From positions 28,598,119 to 28,662,118 of the forward strand of contig OV277872.1 of the NCBI GenBank assembly GCA_922989275.2: a stretch of 64,000 nucleotides of DNA, in the 5' to 3' direction. The notes under the pieces were generated by a model that worked only from the letters and a program-made list of their open reading frames with translations, was not told the DNA's origin and searched no databases. Both the position numbers and the translations under genes were made by a program. How positions within the stretch are numbered: position 1 is the first letter of the stretch; every line of letters starts with the position of its first letter. Shown here one piece after another: positions 33,061 through 46,277 of this stretch. The DNA comes from Gari tellinella. Its lineage: Eukaryota > Mollusca > Bivalvia > Cardiida > Psammobiidae.

Positions 33061-36000
33061 CATTGGATAATGAATTAAGGAAAAAATCTGGAGGAGTAAG
33101 TGAAGAGAAAATCCTACAAGAATGCAGTATAGACCCTTATTATACCGCTCAAGGAGCTGTCTGAACAGGGTATATACTGTTTTTAAACAGCGTCAATATA
33201 CCCCAATAACAGAAAGGCTAGGTTTTATTTGATGAAAACTAATGTCAAACAATTCGGATTCTCAGAATCACGGTGTCTGATCAGTATCCACACTATTTTT
33301 CCCTTTCATGATCAAATTTATCGTGAGGCTTTTTACCCATTCAACGCCAAATTGTCGTCTGCTTCAATATTACTGTATGCAATGTTACGCGGCGTCTGAT
33401 CAGGATCACAACTGTTTGCAAATGCGTTTTATGACGTTATTGAGAGTCGAAGGGCTATTCTCAGAATCACGGTGTCTGATCAGTACCCACACTATTTCTC
33501 CCTTTCAGAATCATATTGATCGTGAGATTTTTCACACCCCCCCCCCCATCCCCTTCCACGCCAAATTGTCGTCTGATTCAATATTTCTGTATGCAATGTC
33601 GCTTCAAAGTTAGAATAAAGGCAGTATAACTGACGTCATTTCAAAACAAGTGGTAAACAGTTTTGATCCTGATCAAACGCCGCGTTACGCGGCGTCTGAT
33701 CAGGATATAAACAGTTTGCAAATGCGCTTTCTGACGTTATTGAGATTGGAAGGGCTAGTCTCAGCATCACGGTGTCTGATCAGTACCCACACTATTTATA
33801 TCTTTCATGATCAAATTTATCGTGAGGTTTTTAACCCCTTTACCGCCAAATTGTCGTCTGCTTCAATATCACTTTCTACAATGTCGTTTCAAAGTAAGAG
33901 ATAAGGCAGTATATCTGACGTTATTTCAAACAAGTGGCAACCAGTTTTGATCCTAATCAAATGCCGCGTCAGGCGGCGTCTGATCAGGATCAAAACTGTT
34001 TGCAATTGTGCTTTATGACTTTTTTGAGAGCGGAAGGGCTATTCTCAGAATCACGGTATCTGAGCAGTATCCACACTATTTCTCCTTTTCATGATCAAAT
34101 TTATCGTGAGGTTTTCAACCCCTTTACCGCCAAATTATCGTCTGCTTCAATATTACTTTCTACAATGTCGTTTCAAAGTTAGAATTAAGGCTGTATATCT
34201 GACGTTATTTCAAAACAAGTGGCAGGCAGTTTTGATCTGGATCTAAACTATTTGCAATTGTACTTTATGACTTTTTTGAGAGTGAAAGGGCTATTCTCAG
34301 AATCACGGTATCTGATCAGTTTCCACACTATTTCTCCTTTCATGATAAATTTATCGTGAGGTTTTTACTCCCCCCCCCCCTTTTTTCTGCCAAATTGTCG
34401 TCTGCATCAATATAACTGTCTGCAATGCCGTTTCAAAACAAGTGGCAAACAGTGTCAAACAGCTTGTCCTTAAATACAGTGTAATCATAAGGAGTGCAAT
34501 TGTCCTACTCGGTATACGCGCTTCGCGGAGTCTGATCAGGATCCAAACTATATACAAATTACTAGTGTATTCGGAGTAATGCAGAGAATGTAGTTAACAC
34601 GTTTGGAGAGGACTCACATAGGCTTTGCCTGTTGTCCAATCCTTTTCTTCTGAATAAAATATTGTTTAAACTAAACTAACACGTTGAAACGCCGATTATA
34701 TCCGTCCTCCAAATACAGAGTGCATGTCGTATTAAGTGTCATTAGGGATGAACGGTTAAACAGGCCATTATTATAAGCGGCATTCAACTGGAAACATAAG
34801 ATTTTGAATTTTTCTCATACAGCCACGTTAGTATTCAATGCGCAAAAGCAACTGCGATATATATTGCTAATTTTAGATATGTCTGTGGAGACGATTTCAA
34901 TCCTTTGTCTGCTGTATCGCGACTTTGCTGATTTTTGCAAAAAGTTTGGTTCCAGATCAGACGTCACGTAACTCGGCGTCTTCTTTGGATCCAAGCTGCT
35001 TGATACTCGTCTTTTGATTTGTTTAATTCAAAAATGTATAAATCTACATTCAACACATTTTACAGACGATAATTTCAAAGCACACGATTTTACAGCAAAA
35101 TAACTTAAGGGTCAACTTGCAGGTGCTTACAGGGGTGTAGTGTCATATATTTGCCACTTACTCTTATCTCCTTAGAAAAGCAGAACGGATACCACATATG
35201 TCAATTACATACAGTAACCCCCCTATATTACGACCAATGAATTATGTCATGCATAACAGCTGGCTACTTAACGCAGGGTGAAAGTAGGAACCTTTAGGAG
35301 CTTTCTCTTTTGATTTCGTATTGCGTTAAGCTGAAACATGTCATTCATACAAGCCACTGACCTTCCTTTTAGTGGTCGTAATAGAGGAGTTATATGGTAT
35401 TTATTTACACCAATCAAACAAAGTCTCCGTAGAAAATACAACCCGGAGAGACCATGTACTTTTATAACCACTAAAAGCAAATACATAGACGTCAATTTGG
35501 TTTGAAATGAACAACAATTCAATACGTTTCATAACTGGAAGACGAAAACAGCCATTTTTTCAAACAGACGTATAGGTAGGGTATTCACTATTTCATTATA
35601 AATACTAAGGGACGTTTTACAATGTAACAATAAACAAAAAGACGTAAAAAGGCGTATTTATGGTGTAATGGGTTAAACTAAAGAAGGGTTGGAAACGGGA
35701 CCAAAGTTTTTGTCCGGTTTAGAGAGAATTCCGGTATTTAGAGGTTCCGGTTTAGAGGGGTTTCACTGTATACTGAAGGGATAAAGAAACACAGGGTAAA
35801 TATACGATTACAGCATTTACTGTGTGAAGTTTGGTCAATTTCTTACGGATACATGTATTAGTGTTTTCTTCTGACCTGTCGGAGTTATTTTTAGATTGGA
35901 GCATTCTAAAACTTTCAAAGGGATGAGTTTTCTCTACATACGGTTAATGATACGGATAACTGTAATTTTTGTGCGCAATGTACAGTAGAGGATACCTTAT

Positions 36001-38667
36001 TCTTTCTCGTTTAAACGCAAACGCAATGCACTAAACTGTGAAAAATTACTTTAAGAAATTTTAATTATATTTTTAATCTGAGTAGCAAACACGTTGCAGC
36101 CTGATCAGACGCCGGGTAACCCAGCGTCTGATCTGGCTCCAACCTGTTTGCAATGGAAATAATAGTTTTAGTATATAAATGCGTTTGTTGGGAAAGAATA
36201 AAATATCAGCAAAGTTAGCGCAAGGGTCTCGTGCAGCACGAGGATCATGTTATCTCAAGTTTGAAAGTGTACGACTATATAGATCCGATGTTACCCTGTT
36301 ATCTACTTACCATAATGAACTATTCTGTTCTCAAAATAACTCCGACAGGTCAGAAAAATCGAACAATAGATTTGATTGAATGAGTGTTTTCATTGAATTT
36401 GAGCCAAAAAATGATTAAGAAAAAATGCATATATTTCAGGGAGCAATCTATACACTTTGCATCATACATTTAGTAAGCATCACTTTTTACCTGTTTTAAT
36501 AGTTGATTGTGCCAATAATACCTTTATATTATTTCAGAAAGCCAAAATAATGCATGTCGACTCTTTTCCGAGAATGACTACATTATACATTTCAAATGTC
36601 CATAGACAAAACAAAACCCATAATAACCTATGTTGTTGTTTTTTTTCCCATGATACTAAGATATGTTTAAAGAACCGATGCAGATCCTACGGAAATTTCA
36701 TTAGGGCGCGTATGTCGTTAAGCTAGTTCGAAATAGCGAGTTTTGACTTTATATCAAGCCTTTACTCATTCTGTTAGTTGTTACTGTCAGAATTTTAGGT
36801 CTATATCTGGCAATAGAGAGGTTTCAATTTCTTACTTCTACGGGTACAGTGAAGAATCTGTTATTCTTTCCCGTTTAAACGCAAACGTACGCAAACGCAA
36901 AGTGCTAAAACGTAGAAAAGAACAACTTTTGGTCAATTCTGATATTTCATGTTTATCTTGGCTCCAAACTGTTTGCACTGCAAATAATAGTTTTAGCGTA
37001 AACGCGTTTATTGGGAAAGAATAACAGATTCTCCACTGTACGTGTACGTGTAGCTCTTTTTGATTGATTGAAATTATAGAATCTAAATATCGTTTAAGGT
37101 GACACGCGTACACGTAATAATCAACAGATCAAACAGTTGTTTCAGACCACCGCAATGTACTACAGCGTTCCCTCTCTACAACGACATCCAATTGGAGACA
37201 AGAAAAACAATCAAAACCCTCTTTGGCATTTTTTTGCACGTGTACATTTTTTTTGTATGTGTACATGAAACCATACCGGTACAAGTAAGAAATCGAAACC
37301 TCTCCATTGAACATTTAAACGTTTAACTTATTAACCCTATGCCTGCTGATCGCGACTTAACCGGGGTTTGCAACAGTTTTGATCAAGATCAGACGCCGCG
37401 TTACCGGGTTTTGCAAACAGTTTGAATCCAGATCAGACGCCGCGTTACGCGGCGGCTGTTCTGGATCCAAACTGTTTGACACTCGTCTTTAAGTTTGTTT
37501 AATTAAAAAATGTATTAATCTAAATTGTAGCGATTTTGCAGACGACAATTTCGAAGCAAACGATTTTGCAGCAGAATAAGGGTTGAATCCTAGTTACGAG
37601 TGTATAATCCTAGTTACGAGTGTATAATCCTAGTTACGAGTGTACTCTTCGTATAGTCGTCATTGCAAGCAGTACAGTGAAACCCCTCTAAACCGGAACC
37701 TCTATATACCGGAATTCTCTCTAAACCGGACAAAAACGTTGGTCCCGTTTCCAACTCTTCTTTATTTTAAGCCATTACACCATAAATATGCCCTTTTACG
37801 CCTTTGATCTATTCCTTCACTGAAGAAAATACATCCATAAATATGTATCATCAGAAATATTTCTATATTCTAGCAGATGTTAGCTTAAAGCAGGTTGAAA
37901 GTAAAGCAGAATGCGCCTTAAGGCGCATTCTGCTAAATACACGTACTTTCAACCTGCTTTAAGTGATCAGCTATCGTCCATACTAGAAACAAGTTATGGG
38001 TTAAAAACTTAAAACTTAAAACCCCTCTAAACCGGAAACCCCTCTTAACTGGACATTTATGTTGTCCCCACACGTGTCCGGTTTAGAGGGGTTTCACTGT
38101 ATACCCTGCCCCCTCCCTACAACGACCCTCCCAATAACGACTCCCTCCCTACAACGACCCTCCCAATAACGACTCCCTCCTCACAACGACCCTTGCCGCT
38201 GTTCCCCAAACAAGACATGTATGTCCAAACTATTCACGACTGCAATAGAAGTCTGCTTAATCTTGTCGTCTGCTGTTTTTATCAAAGTTACATACATGTA
38301 ATAAACATTTTGATAGGTTATAAAAACATAATGACGAGTGACAAACAGCTTGAACCCAGATTAGACGCCGCGTTTACACGGCGTCTGATCTGGATTCAAA
38401 CTGTTTGCAATTTCCCTCCCTACAACGACTCCCTCTGCATACTTTTTGCTTTCCTTTGGGTGTCGTTGTAGAGAGGGAGCGCTGTACTTGAAAAAAGTAA
38501 GCTTGTTTCCCTGCTTAGGATCGGTACTGTTTGCATTATTTGTAATAAAATTTAAAACACTATCCTAAAAAGTCAAAAATGGTTTTGATTAAATTAAAAA
38601 CTGGAATTGTCTTTTTTAAGTTTCAGGAGCGAGTTCAGCTGAGAACTGTTTTATTTTTATTTTATAG

Positions 38668-38779
38668 GAGTCAACTTTTTTACGTTGTCACTCCTAGCAG
38701 AACAAAAAAAGGAGGTCTAGTGACGGTCAAAACCACTTGTGACCTCGAATGGTGCTTTGAATGGGGGGATCCCTGTTTG
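38668..38779 (+). CDS. ZP cassette III exon A
   Basis: Same splice sites and peptide as 9082-9193. The last complete exon A in the array; the unit 4 counterpart is deleted. Confidence 0.7.
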
Positions 38780-41700
38780 GTAAGTTCGGTTTACTATCGC
38801 GATTATACATGTAGATATGTATTATCGACTATTCACCTGGACGGCCAAGTACCGATAGTAGCTCAAACTTTCGCCAATAATATCGACAGTTTGATTTTAC
38901 AATCGATGGTCGATTATCGCGATTTGATATGTATTATCGACTGTTCGCCTTGTGGAGAGAATTACTTGTAAACAATTGTACTACGTTTCTTTGTTGAAAG
39001 CGATAGACGGCCAACTACCGATAGTAGCTCAAACTTTCGCCAATAATATCGATAGTTTGATTTTACAATCCATGATCGACTATCGCGATTTGATATGGAT
39101 CTTAATAGTTTGAGAAGTCGACAGGAAACACAAAGAGCTAATTGACCACTCTTTGAAATTTAAGAACCAACATATTTACTAATAAATTGAAATAAAAAAC
39201 ATTAAAAACAATTCCTAATATCATTGACTTTTGTTGTTAATGAAATATTTTCTGTGTCATTACATATACAGTAGAACCTCTCTATTACGACCACTAAATT
39301 GTGTCAAATATTACTCGTTTAAAACAGGTGAGTGCTTAACGCAATGTGAAAGTGAAACAGAAAGCTCCTACAGGAGCTTTCTGTTTCACTTTCACAAAAT
39401 TTGCTTAAAGCTGTCACCTTCTTTTATACAGACAATTAACCTTCTTTTATTGGTCGTAATAGGGAGGTTCTAATGTACAATGGAGAATCTGTTATTCTTT
39501 CCCGTTTAAACGCAAACGTACGCAAACGCAAAGCGCTAAAACGTAGAAAAGAACAACTTTTGGACAATTCTGATATTTCATGTTTATCTTGGTGGCAAAC
39601 AGTGTGGAGCCTGATCAGACGCCGGGTTACCCGGCGTCTGATCTGGCTCCAAACTGTTTGCACTGCAAATAATAGTTTTAGCGAAAACGCGTTTATTGGG
39701 AAAGAATAACAGATTCTCCACTGTACATTTTGAAAACATATATTTTTATATTGATTATTTTTGTCTTTTTCAGTATTATCCAGGTAGTACAGTTGTAAGT
39801 ATTTATCATTATTATGAGATTTATGTGGAAACAAAACCGGGAGTTGAACACTTTCATGATCAAATTTGACGAGAGTTTTTTACGCTTTCAACGCCATATT
39901 GTCGTCTGCTTTAAAATTGTTGTCTGCAATATCATTTCAAAGTTAGATTTAAGGCAATATGACTATTCGAAACGAGTGTCAAATAATTTTGGTCCTACGC
40001 GGCGTCTGATCTGGACCAAACTGTTTGCAAACGCGCGTTATGGCGTCATTGAGAGAGAAAGAGTGAACGGAACCGCGACACATAAAAAAGTCATATGGCG
40101 CCGGATCAGACGCATTTTATAAATTATAAAACTAAAATAAATGAAGATAATGAAAACAAGAGTGATAAATTTAAGTTAAAGAAAGATAAGTGGTTTACAC
40201 CGAATTCAGGTAGAGACAGGCATCTTGATCTGTACATAGAATTAGTTAAGAATGATATAGTCAATAGTTTGAAAAAGAAGTGTCAGCTGAATATTTCTAA
40301 AGATGAAAAAGAGGCATTTCATGAACTTTTGCACAATGAAAATATAGTGATTTGACCAGCAGACAAGGGCTCAGGTATAGTTATCATAGATAAAGAAAAG
40401 TATATACAATCAATAAAGAATGAGATTTTAACAAGTGATTCATATGAGGAAACTACTCGTGATCGCACTGAGTCAGGTCTGAAGGAAGTTAAAAAACTAG
40501 TTAATAAAATGTTTAGGGAAGATGCTATATCAAAAGACATGAAACAGTATCTTATCCCAAAGTACTCTAGACCAGGTAAATTGAAAGGTAACCCCAAGAT
40601 CCATAAACCAACTGCTCCTTTTAGAACGATAGTTAGCGGCATAGGTACTGCTACTGAAAAGTTAGCTGAGGTTGCTGAACATGAACTAAGCGAATTTGTC
40701 GAAACATCACCAAGCTACATTAGGGATACTACTGATTTTATTAATAAATTAAAAGAATTAAAAGGTCCGTTTTCAGATGATTGCATTTTGTTCTGTTTTG
40801 ATGTGGCTAAGTTGTATCCGTCAGTTCCTAAAAAAGAGGGACTAGATGCATGTAGGGAAGCCCTTGCAAGCAGGAGGGATCCATTAATAGGAACTGAACA
40901 TGTTCTGAAGATGATTCAAACAGTTTTAGACAACAACACGTTTTGTTTTGGTGATAGTACATTCATACAAAAGGATGGTATAGCAATTGGCTCAAAACTA
41001 GGAAAAAATTTTGCTTGTACATACATGAGGAAATGGGATGAAAAATTAATGGCACACAAAAAAGTGCCATTGTTTTATAAACGATTCATAGATGACGGTT
41101 TTGGGATTTGGAATGGTACAGTGCAAGAATTAGAAGATTTTACCAAACATGCAAACAGTATCCACCAAAATATCAAGATAGAACTTAGATATGGTTTGGA
41201 TAAAATAGAGTTTTTGGACACTTTAGTGAAGATGGACAATGGTCAGATATATACAGATCTTTATGTTAAGCCTACAGATAAACAACTGTACCTTAATAAT
41301 TCTTCTTGTTATCCTCCCAATACAAAGAAAGGCATAGCGTATGGTTTGGGTTTAAGAATTAAACGTATATGTGAAAGAGAGTCAGACTACATTAGGGAAA
41401 GAAGTAAACTTAAGGGTCAGTTGAGAAGGAGAGGGTATAGCGGTAGGATGATAGAAAGTCAATTAGTACGGGTTGATAAGCTTAATAGATCAGATACTCT
41501 TCTCAAGAAACAATCAGATAATAGGAAATTGAATAGGGTTCCTTTAGTTTTGACTTATTCAAACCTACTGCCAAACATACACGACATTGTACAAAAGCAC
41601 TCAAAAGTTTTACACAAATCTGAGAGGCTGAAAGATGTATTTCAGGAATTACCAATTGTAGCATTCAGGCGTGATAAAAATCTCTGTGACACACTGGTAC

Positions 41701-44700
41701 ATTCTAAGACTAACCGCATTGTTAAACCTAACAATGTGGTTTGTTCACAAGAATGTGCTACTTGTAGTATTCTTGAAATGTCAAGTGTTAAAGACACATA
41801 TGAACAATCAATTTTCAAGGTGTGTACTAATATTAACTGTAGGGAGAGAAATGTCGTGTATGGAATAAGATGTAGTAAATGTAATAGGATGGTGTATGTA
41901 GGCGAGACTGAGAGAGAAATCAGAGAGAGAATGAAAGAACATTTGAGTGATATAAGGCATGAGAGAGAGAAGCCAATTAATAGGCATTTTGGAGTCGGAG
42001 GACATAGTAGTGAAGATGTTAGGTTTGTCATTTTGAAGAGAATGTTTAATGGAAGTAGAATTGAAAGACAGATCTATGAAACCGATTGGATTTGGAAGCT
42101 GAGAACGTACAGACCATTTGGCTGTAATGTCAAGGAGGATAATGCGCTAATGAATGCATGACGCCATTGCACACATGACGTCATGAAGATGACGTCATAA
42201 CGACGTCATGACAACGGCAATAACAAACAATGTTGTTAACATTATTCTCTTTGATTTTATGGCTGAATGCATGTAACAAAAAGTGACGTGTATTTTGACG
42301 TGATTTTCTTTGAAAACGCTCGTCTGGGAATGAGTTCAGGAAGATGATTTTGGCCAATCTTATTCGTTGCCAGCAGCGCAGAGGATAAACAACTCTCTCC
42401 GAAAAACACACGAAATTTGTCTCCCATTGGGTGTTGGTGTAGAGAGGGAGCACAAACGCCTTTATTAAGAGGTTAAAATATGACCCAGGCGTGCCTTCTG
42501 CCCATAATGGCACGCCTGGTGCCATAATAGCCCGAGGACAAAGTATGGGTAGCTGTAGATCTTTCAGAAATGCTCAGATCGTAAGATCTCGAACATATGA
42601 AGTTGGCTATGGAAAGTTTAGCCCACGCAGAAAATGTGTAGTAGATCTAGAAATACAAACCGCTACGCTATCGAGTAGAACTCTACATTTTGACGACGTC
42701 GATTTTATCTTAGTTTCCGCTGAATGGCGTGAAATAATGACGTCATAACTGTCATTTTGAATAACATAACTTGTGACAATGTCAAGTAATTTCACACTGT
42801 GACACACATAAGTCTTGACCATTGTATAAACACTTTCAAACAGGAACTGTACCTTTTACGTTAAGACCCTTCTGTCTCCAAATTCAAGTTCCAGAATACG
42901 ATTTGACAACGACGTCAAACCCCTTCTCCTGCCATGTTTGAATAGATCTAAGTTGCTAACATCAACGAGTTGCACGTGAAAAACTGGGCCATTATGGATT
43001 GGTCACATGACCTCCGTAAAGACAGTTTTCAACGGCAATTTTGTTACTATTTATAGTAAGGTATACATTTCCTGCGTGGGCTAAACTTTCCATAGCCAAC
43101 TTCATATGTTCGAGATCTTACGATCTGAGCATTTCTGAAATATCTAGAGCTACCCATACTTTGTCCGCGCTATCGTTTCAAATTTGTGAGCAGTTGATGG
43201 AAGTTAAACGATGTTTGAATCCACGTCATTGGCATGAAGATATACAATAAAAAGGTCAAAACATGACCCAGGCGTGCCTTCTGCCCATAATGGCACGCCT
43301 GGTGCCATAATAGCCTGAGGGATTCTGCCCATAATGACACGCCTGGTGTCACAATAGCCCTCGGGCTATTATGGCACCAGGCGTGCCATTATGGGCAGAA
43401 GGCACGCCTGGGTCATATTTTAACCTCTTAACCCTTTCCCTTATAGAAGCGACTTTTAGCACATTCATTTTATTCATCCGCTGAAGTAAATAGTTCCAAA
43501 TTATACCGTAATGAATATGTGTCATATTTAATACTTTCCTTATTCTAGCAGTTAATAGCTTAAAGCAGGCTGAAAGTAAAGCAGAATGCGCCTTAGGGCG
43601 CATTCTGCTTTACTTTCAACCTGCTTTAAGTAGTCACATATCTTCAGTAGTAGAAACAATGCTATCAGGTAAAGGGTTAATAATAGTCTTTTTAGAGGTC
43701 TTCTCATCTGTACAAAAATAACAGTATCTTCTTCTCTACTATCCCTTCAGTCACAGCCAACTTGTGGGTCTGTCAGAAGACGCAGAAGCGATGATGTTGA
43801 TGAGTATGATTTGCAACAAACCGTCGAGACAACCTTTACTATCGACTTAGACTGTAAGTAGGGCAGACTATTGCCACCAATATCGCTATCTCGATAATTA
43901 TCGATAGTTGAAAACACTATCACGATGGACTATCGATATTTGGATTTACTATTGCCATTCTATACCGAAACTTTATCACATACTGTGACATGTATTATAC
44001 TATAATGAATGTAAAACATACATACTGGTTTCTATTTCTGAGCAGATGGTAGCTTAAAGCAGGCTGAAGGTAAAGCAGAATGCGCATTACTGCGCATTCT
44101 GCTTTACTTTCAGCCTGCTTTAAGCAACCATCTGTCTTCAATGTTGAAAACAAGCTGTAGGAAAAAGGATTCAAAGAAACTTTAACCGTGACACACTAGC
44201 AACAAAATCAAACACGCAAGCTTATTGATGAGGTACAAACTCATTGAGATACTTAACTTGTAAACAAGGTTTATCGCGTTTCTTTGATGGAAGTAATAAA
44301 GGTTCAACTATCGATAGTAGCTCAAACTATCGCCGAGAGTATCGATAGTTTGATTTTGTAATCGATAGTCGACTATCGTGACGTCACCTTTCACGATAAG
44401 TCGATTGTATCGGCGATCATACCACCCCTAGCGGTAAGATTCCAAAATAGTGTTTCAACTACTTTATCAGCCAATCAGAGAGTCAAAAAATTCAAACTTC
44501 ACTCGTGTTAATCATTAAGAGTGCGGGAGTTCACGATAATTGGACATTTGATTATTTTGTATTCGACATGGACACAAACAAACAAGTTTACATTATCTGT
44601 AAAATAAAGGTGTCTAACATTTACATGGTACAGTGGAGAATCTGTTATTCCTTTCCGTTTAAACGCAAACGTACGCAAACGCAAAGCGCTAAAACGTAGA

Positions 44701-46277
44701 AAAGAACAACTTTTGGACAATTCTGATATTTCATGTTTATCTTGGTGGCAAACAGTTTGGAGCCTGATCAGACGCCGGGTTACCGGCGTCTGATCTGGCT
44801 CCAAACTGTTTGCACTGCAAATAATAGTTTTAGCGTAAACGCGTTTATTGGGAAAGAATAACACATTCTCCACTGTAAGACGTTAACCCTGTCACTCTCA
44901 ATGACGCCTGAAAGCGCGTTTGCAAACAGTTTGGGTCCTGATCAGACGCCGCGTAACGCGGCGTCTTGGGTCAGGACCCAAACTGTTTGACACTCGTTTC
45001 GAAATTTCGTCAGTCACAATGCCTTCAATCTAACTTTGAAACGACATTGCAGACTACAATACTGAAGCAGATAACAATAAAGCGATGAAGGGGTACATAC
45101 AGTGGAGAATGTGTTATTCTTTCCCAATAAACGCGTTTACGCTAAAACTGTTATTTGCAGTGCAAACAGTTTGGAGCCAAATCAGACGCCGGGTAACCCG
45201 GCGTCTGATCAGGCTCCAAACTGTTTGCCACCAAGATAAACATGAAATATCAGAATTGTCCAAAAGTTGTTCTTTTCTACGTTTTAGCGCTTTGCGTTTG
45301 CGTACGTTTGCGTTTAAACGGGAAAGAATAACAGATTCTCCACTGTATCTCTCGAATAATTGGATCATGAAAGGGTTAAACTTGAAATACTCTCTCACTG
45401 AATCAATTAATGTTTTGCAGCGTTTGATGATGACCTTATCACAGAACCAAGGAAAGCTGAACCACCGAAAGAGTGCTTTGAGAAGAAAACCTTCTTTGCC
45501 ATTACCATCGTGAGTTGTATTATATACATATAATATCATACAGTCTGTGAAATATGCTATGTTTTCTATCTGTCCGTGACAACGAAACACGTATCTGGAT
45601 ATGACTAGAGGACATTATTCTTCCAATTAAACGCAAACGAAACGCACACGCAATTCACTAAAATGCAGACAATTCCAATAAATTGACATTTCTCACGATT
45701 TTCTCTGAGTAGCAAACAGTTTGGAGTCTGATAAGACTTCAAACCTTTTGCAATAATGATAATAGTTTTAGCGTTATCGTGGGTATCTCTTGCCCACATA
45801 GAAGCGCCCTTAAGCGCCTTTAATTTATTAAATGGTTAACTGAACTGGTAACTTTTTTTTTAAAATAACCACGCATTGTCTTCTTTCCCGTTTAAACGCA
45901 AACGTACGCAAACGCAAAGCACTAAAACGTAGAAAAGAACAACTTTTGGACAATTCTGATATTTCATGTTTATCTTGGTGGCAAACAGTTTGGAGCCTGA
46001 TCAGACGCCGGGTTACCCGGCGTCTGATCTGGCTCCAAACTGTTTGTACTGCAAATAATAGTTTTAGCGTAAACGCGTTTATTAGGAAAGAATAACACAT
46101 TCTCCACTGTATGTTTCTGTCCACGGAGTTCCCAAGCATGGTCTTCTATTTTAGGCATTGGGTATCCTCTTGTTGATCATATTTGCCATTGCTCTCGTAC
46201 TGTTTGTGAAGATTCGGAATGACGACTTCGAGAGAGGCAGTTCTGCCAAGGGTTTCCACAACAAAGCCTACAACTAG
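38668..46277 (+). CDS. ZP-domain membrane protein, 3' cassette III (five exons)
   Basis: Joined exons: A 38668-38779, micro 39774-39794, Z 43757-43853, Y 45421-45509, T 46155-46277. The predicted product is identical to cassette II. The second Penelope copy and TTAA elements are in the micro-Z intron. As in the other cassettes, signal peptide and ZP-N exons are not present in the unit. Confidence 0.7.
39774..39794 (+). CDS. ZP cassette III 21 nt microexon
   Basis: YYPGSTV with TTTTTCAG acceptor and GTAAGTATTT donor, unchanged. Confidence 0.6.
40142..42315 (+). mobile_element. Penelope-like retroelement, 5'-truncated, copy 2
   Basis: Exact positional duplicate of 24178-26351, offset 15,964. 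Because ends, flanks and the internal stop are the same, it was copied with the tandem unit and did not insert separately. Confidence 0.85.
40143..42161 (+). pseudogene. Penelope-like RT/GIY-YIG frame, second copy
   Basis: Same translation as 24179-26197, including the TGA at 40353-40355 and the 550-residue open part from 40509. RT motifs A, B, C and the GIY-YIG residues are unchanged. Confidence 0.85.
42469..43427. mobile_element. TTAA-flanked foldback element, unit 3 copy
   Basis: Duplicate of 26505-27463; TTAA at 42465-42468 and 43428-43431. Confidence 0.65.
43432..43676. mobile_element. piggyBac-type MITE at TTAA, second copy
   Basis: Duplicate of 27468-27712, TTAA at 43428-43431 and 43677-43680, hairpin 2 in the centre. 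Confidence 0.85.
43757..43853 (+). CDS. ZP cassette III exon Z
   Basis: Same as 27793-27889: PTCGSVRRRRSDDVDEYDLQQ region, GTAAGT donor. Confidence 0.76.
45421..45509 (+). CDS. ZP cassette III exon Y
   Basis: Identical to the other exon Y copies by eye. Confidence 0.8.
46155..46277 (+). CDS. ZP cassette III exon T
   Basis: Same helix, tail and TAG stop as 30191-30313. Confidence 0.82.
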   Translation, partial: ALGILLLIIFAIALVLFVKIRNDDFERGSSAKGFHNKAYN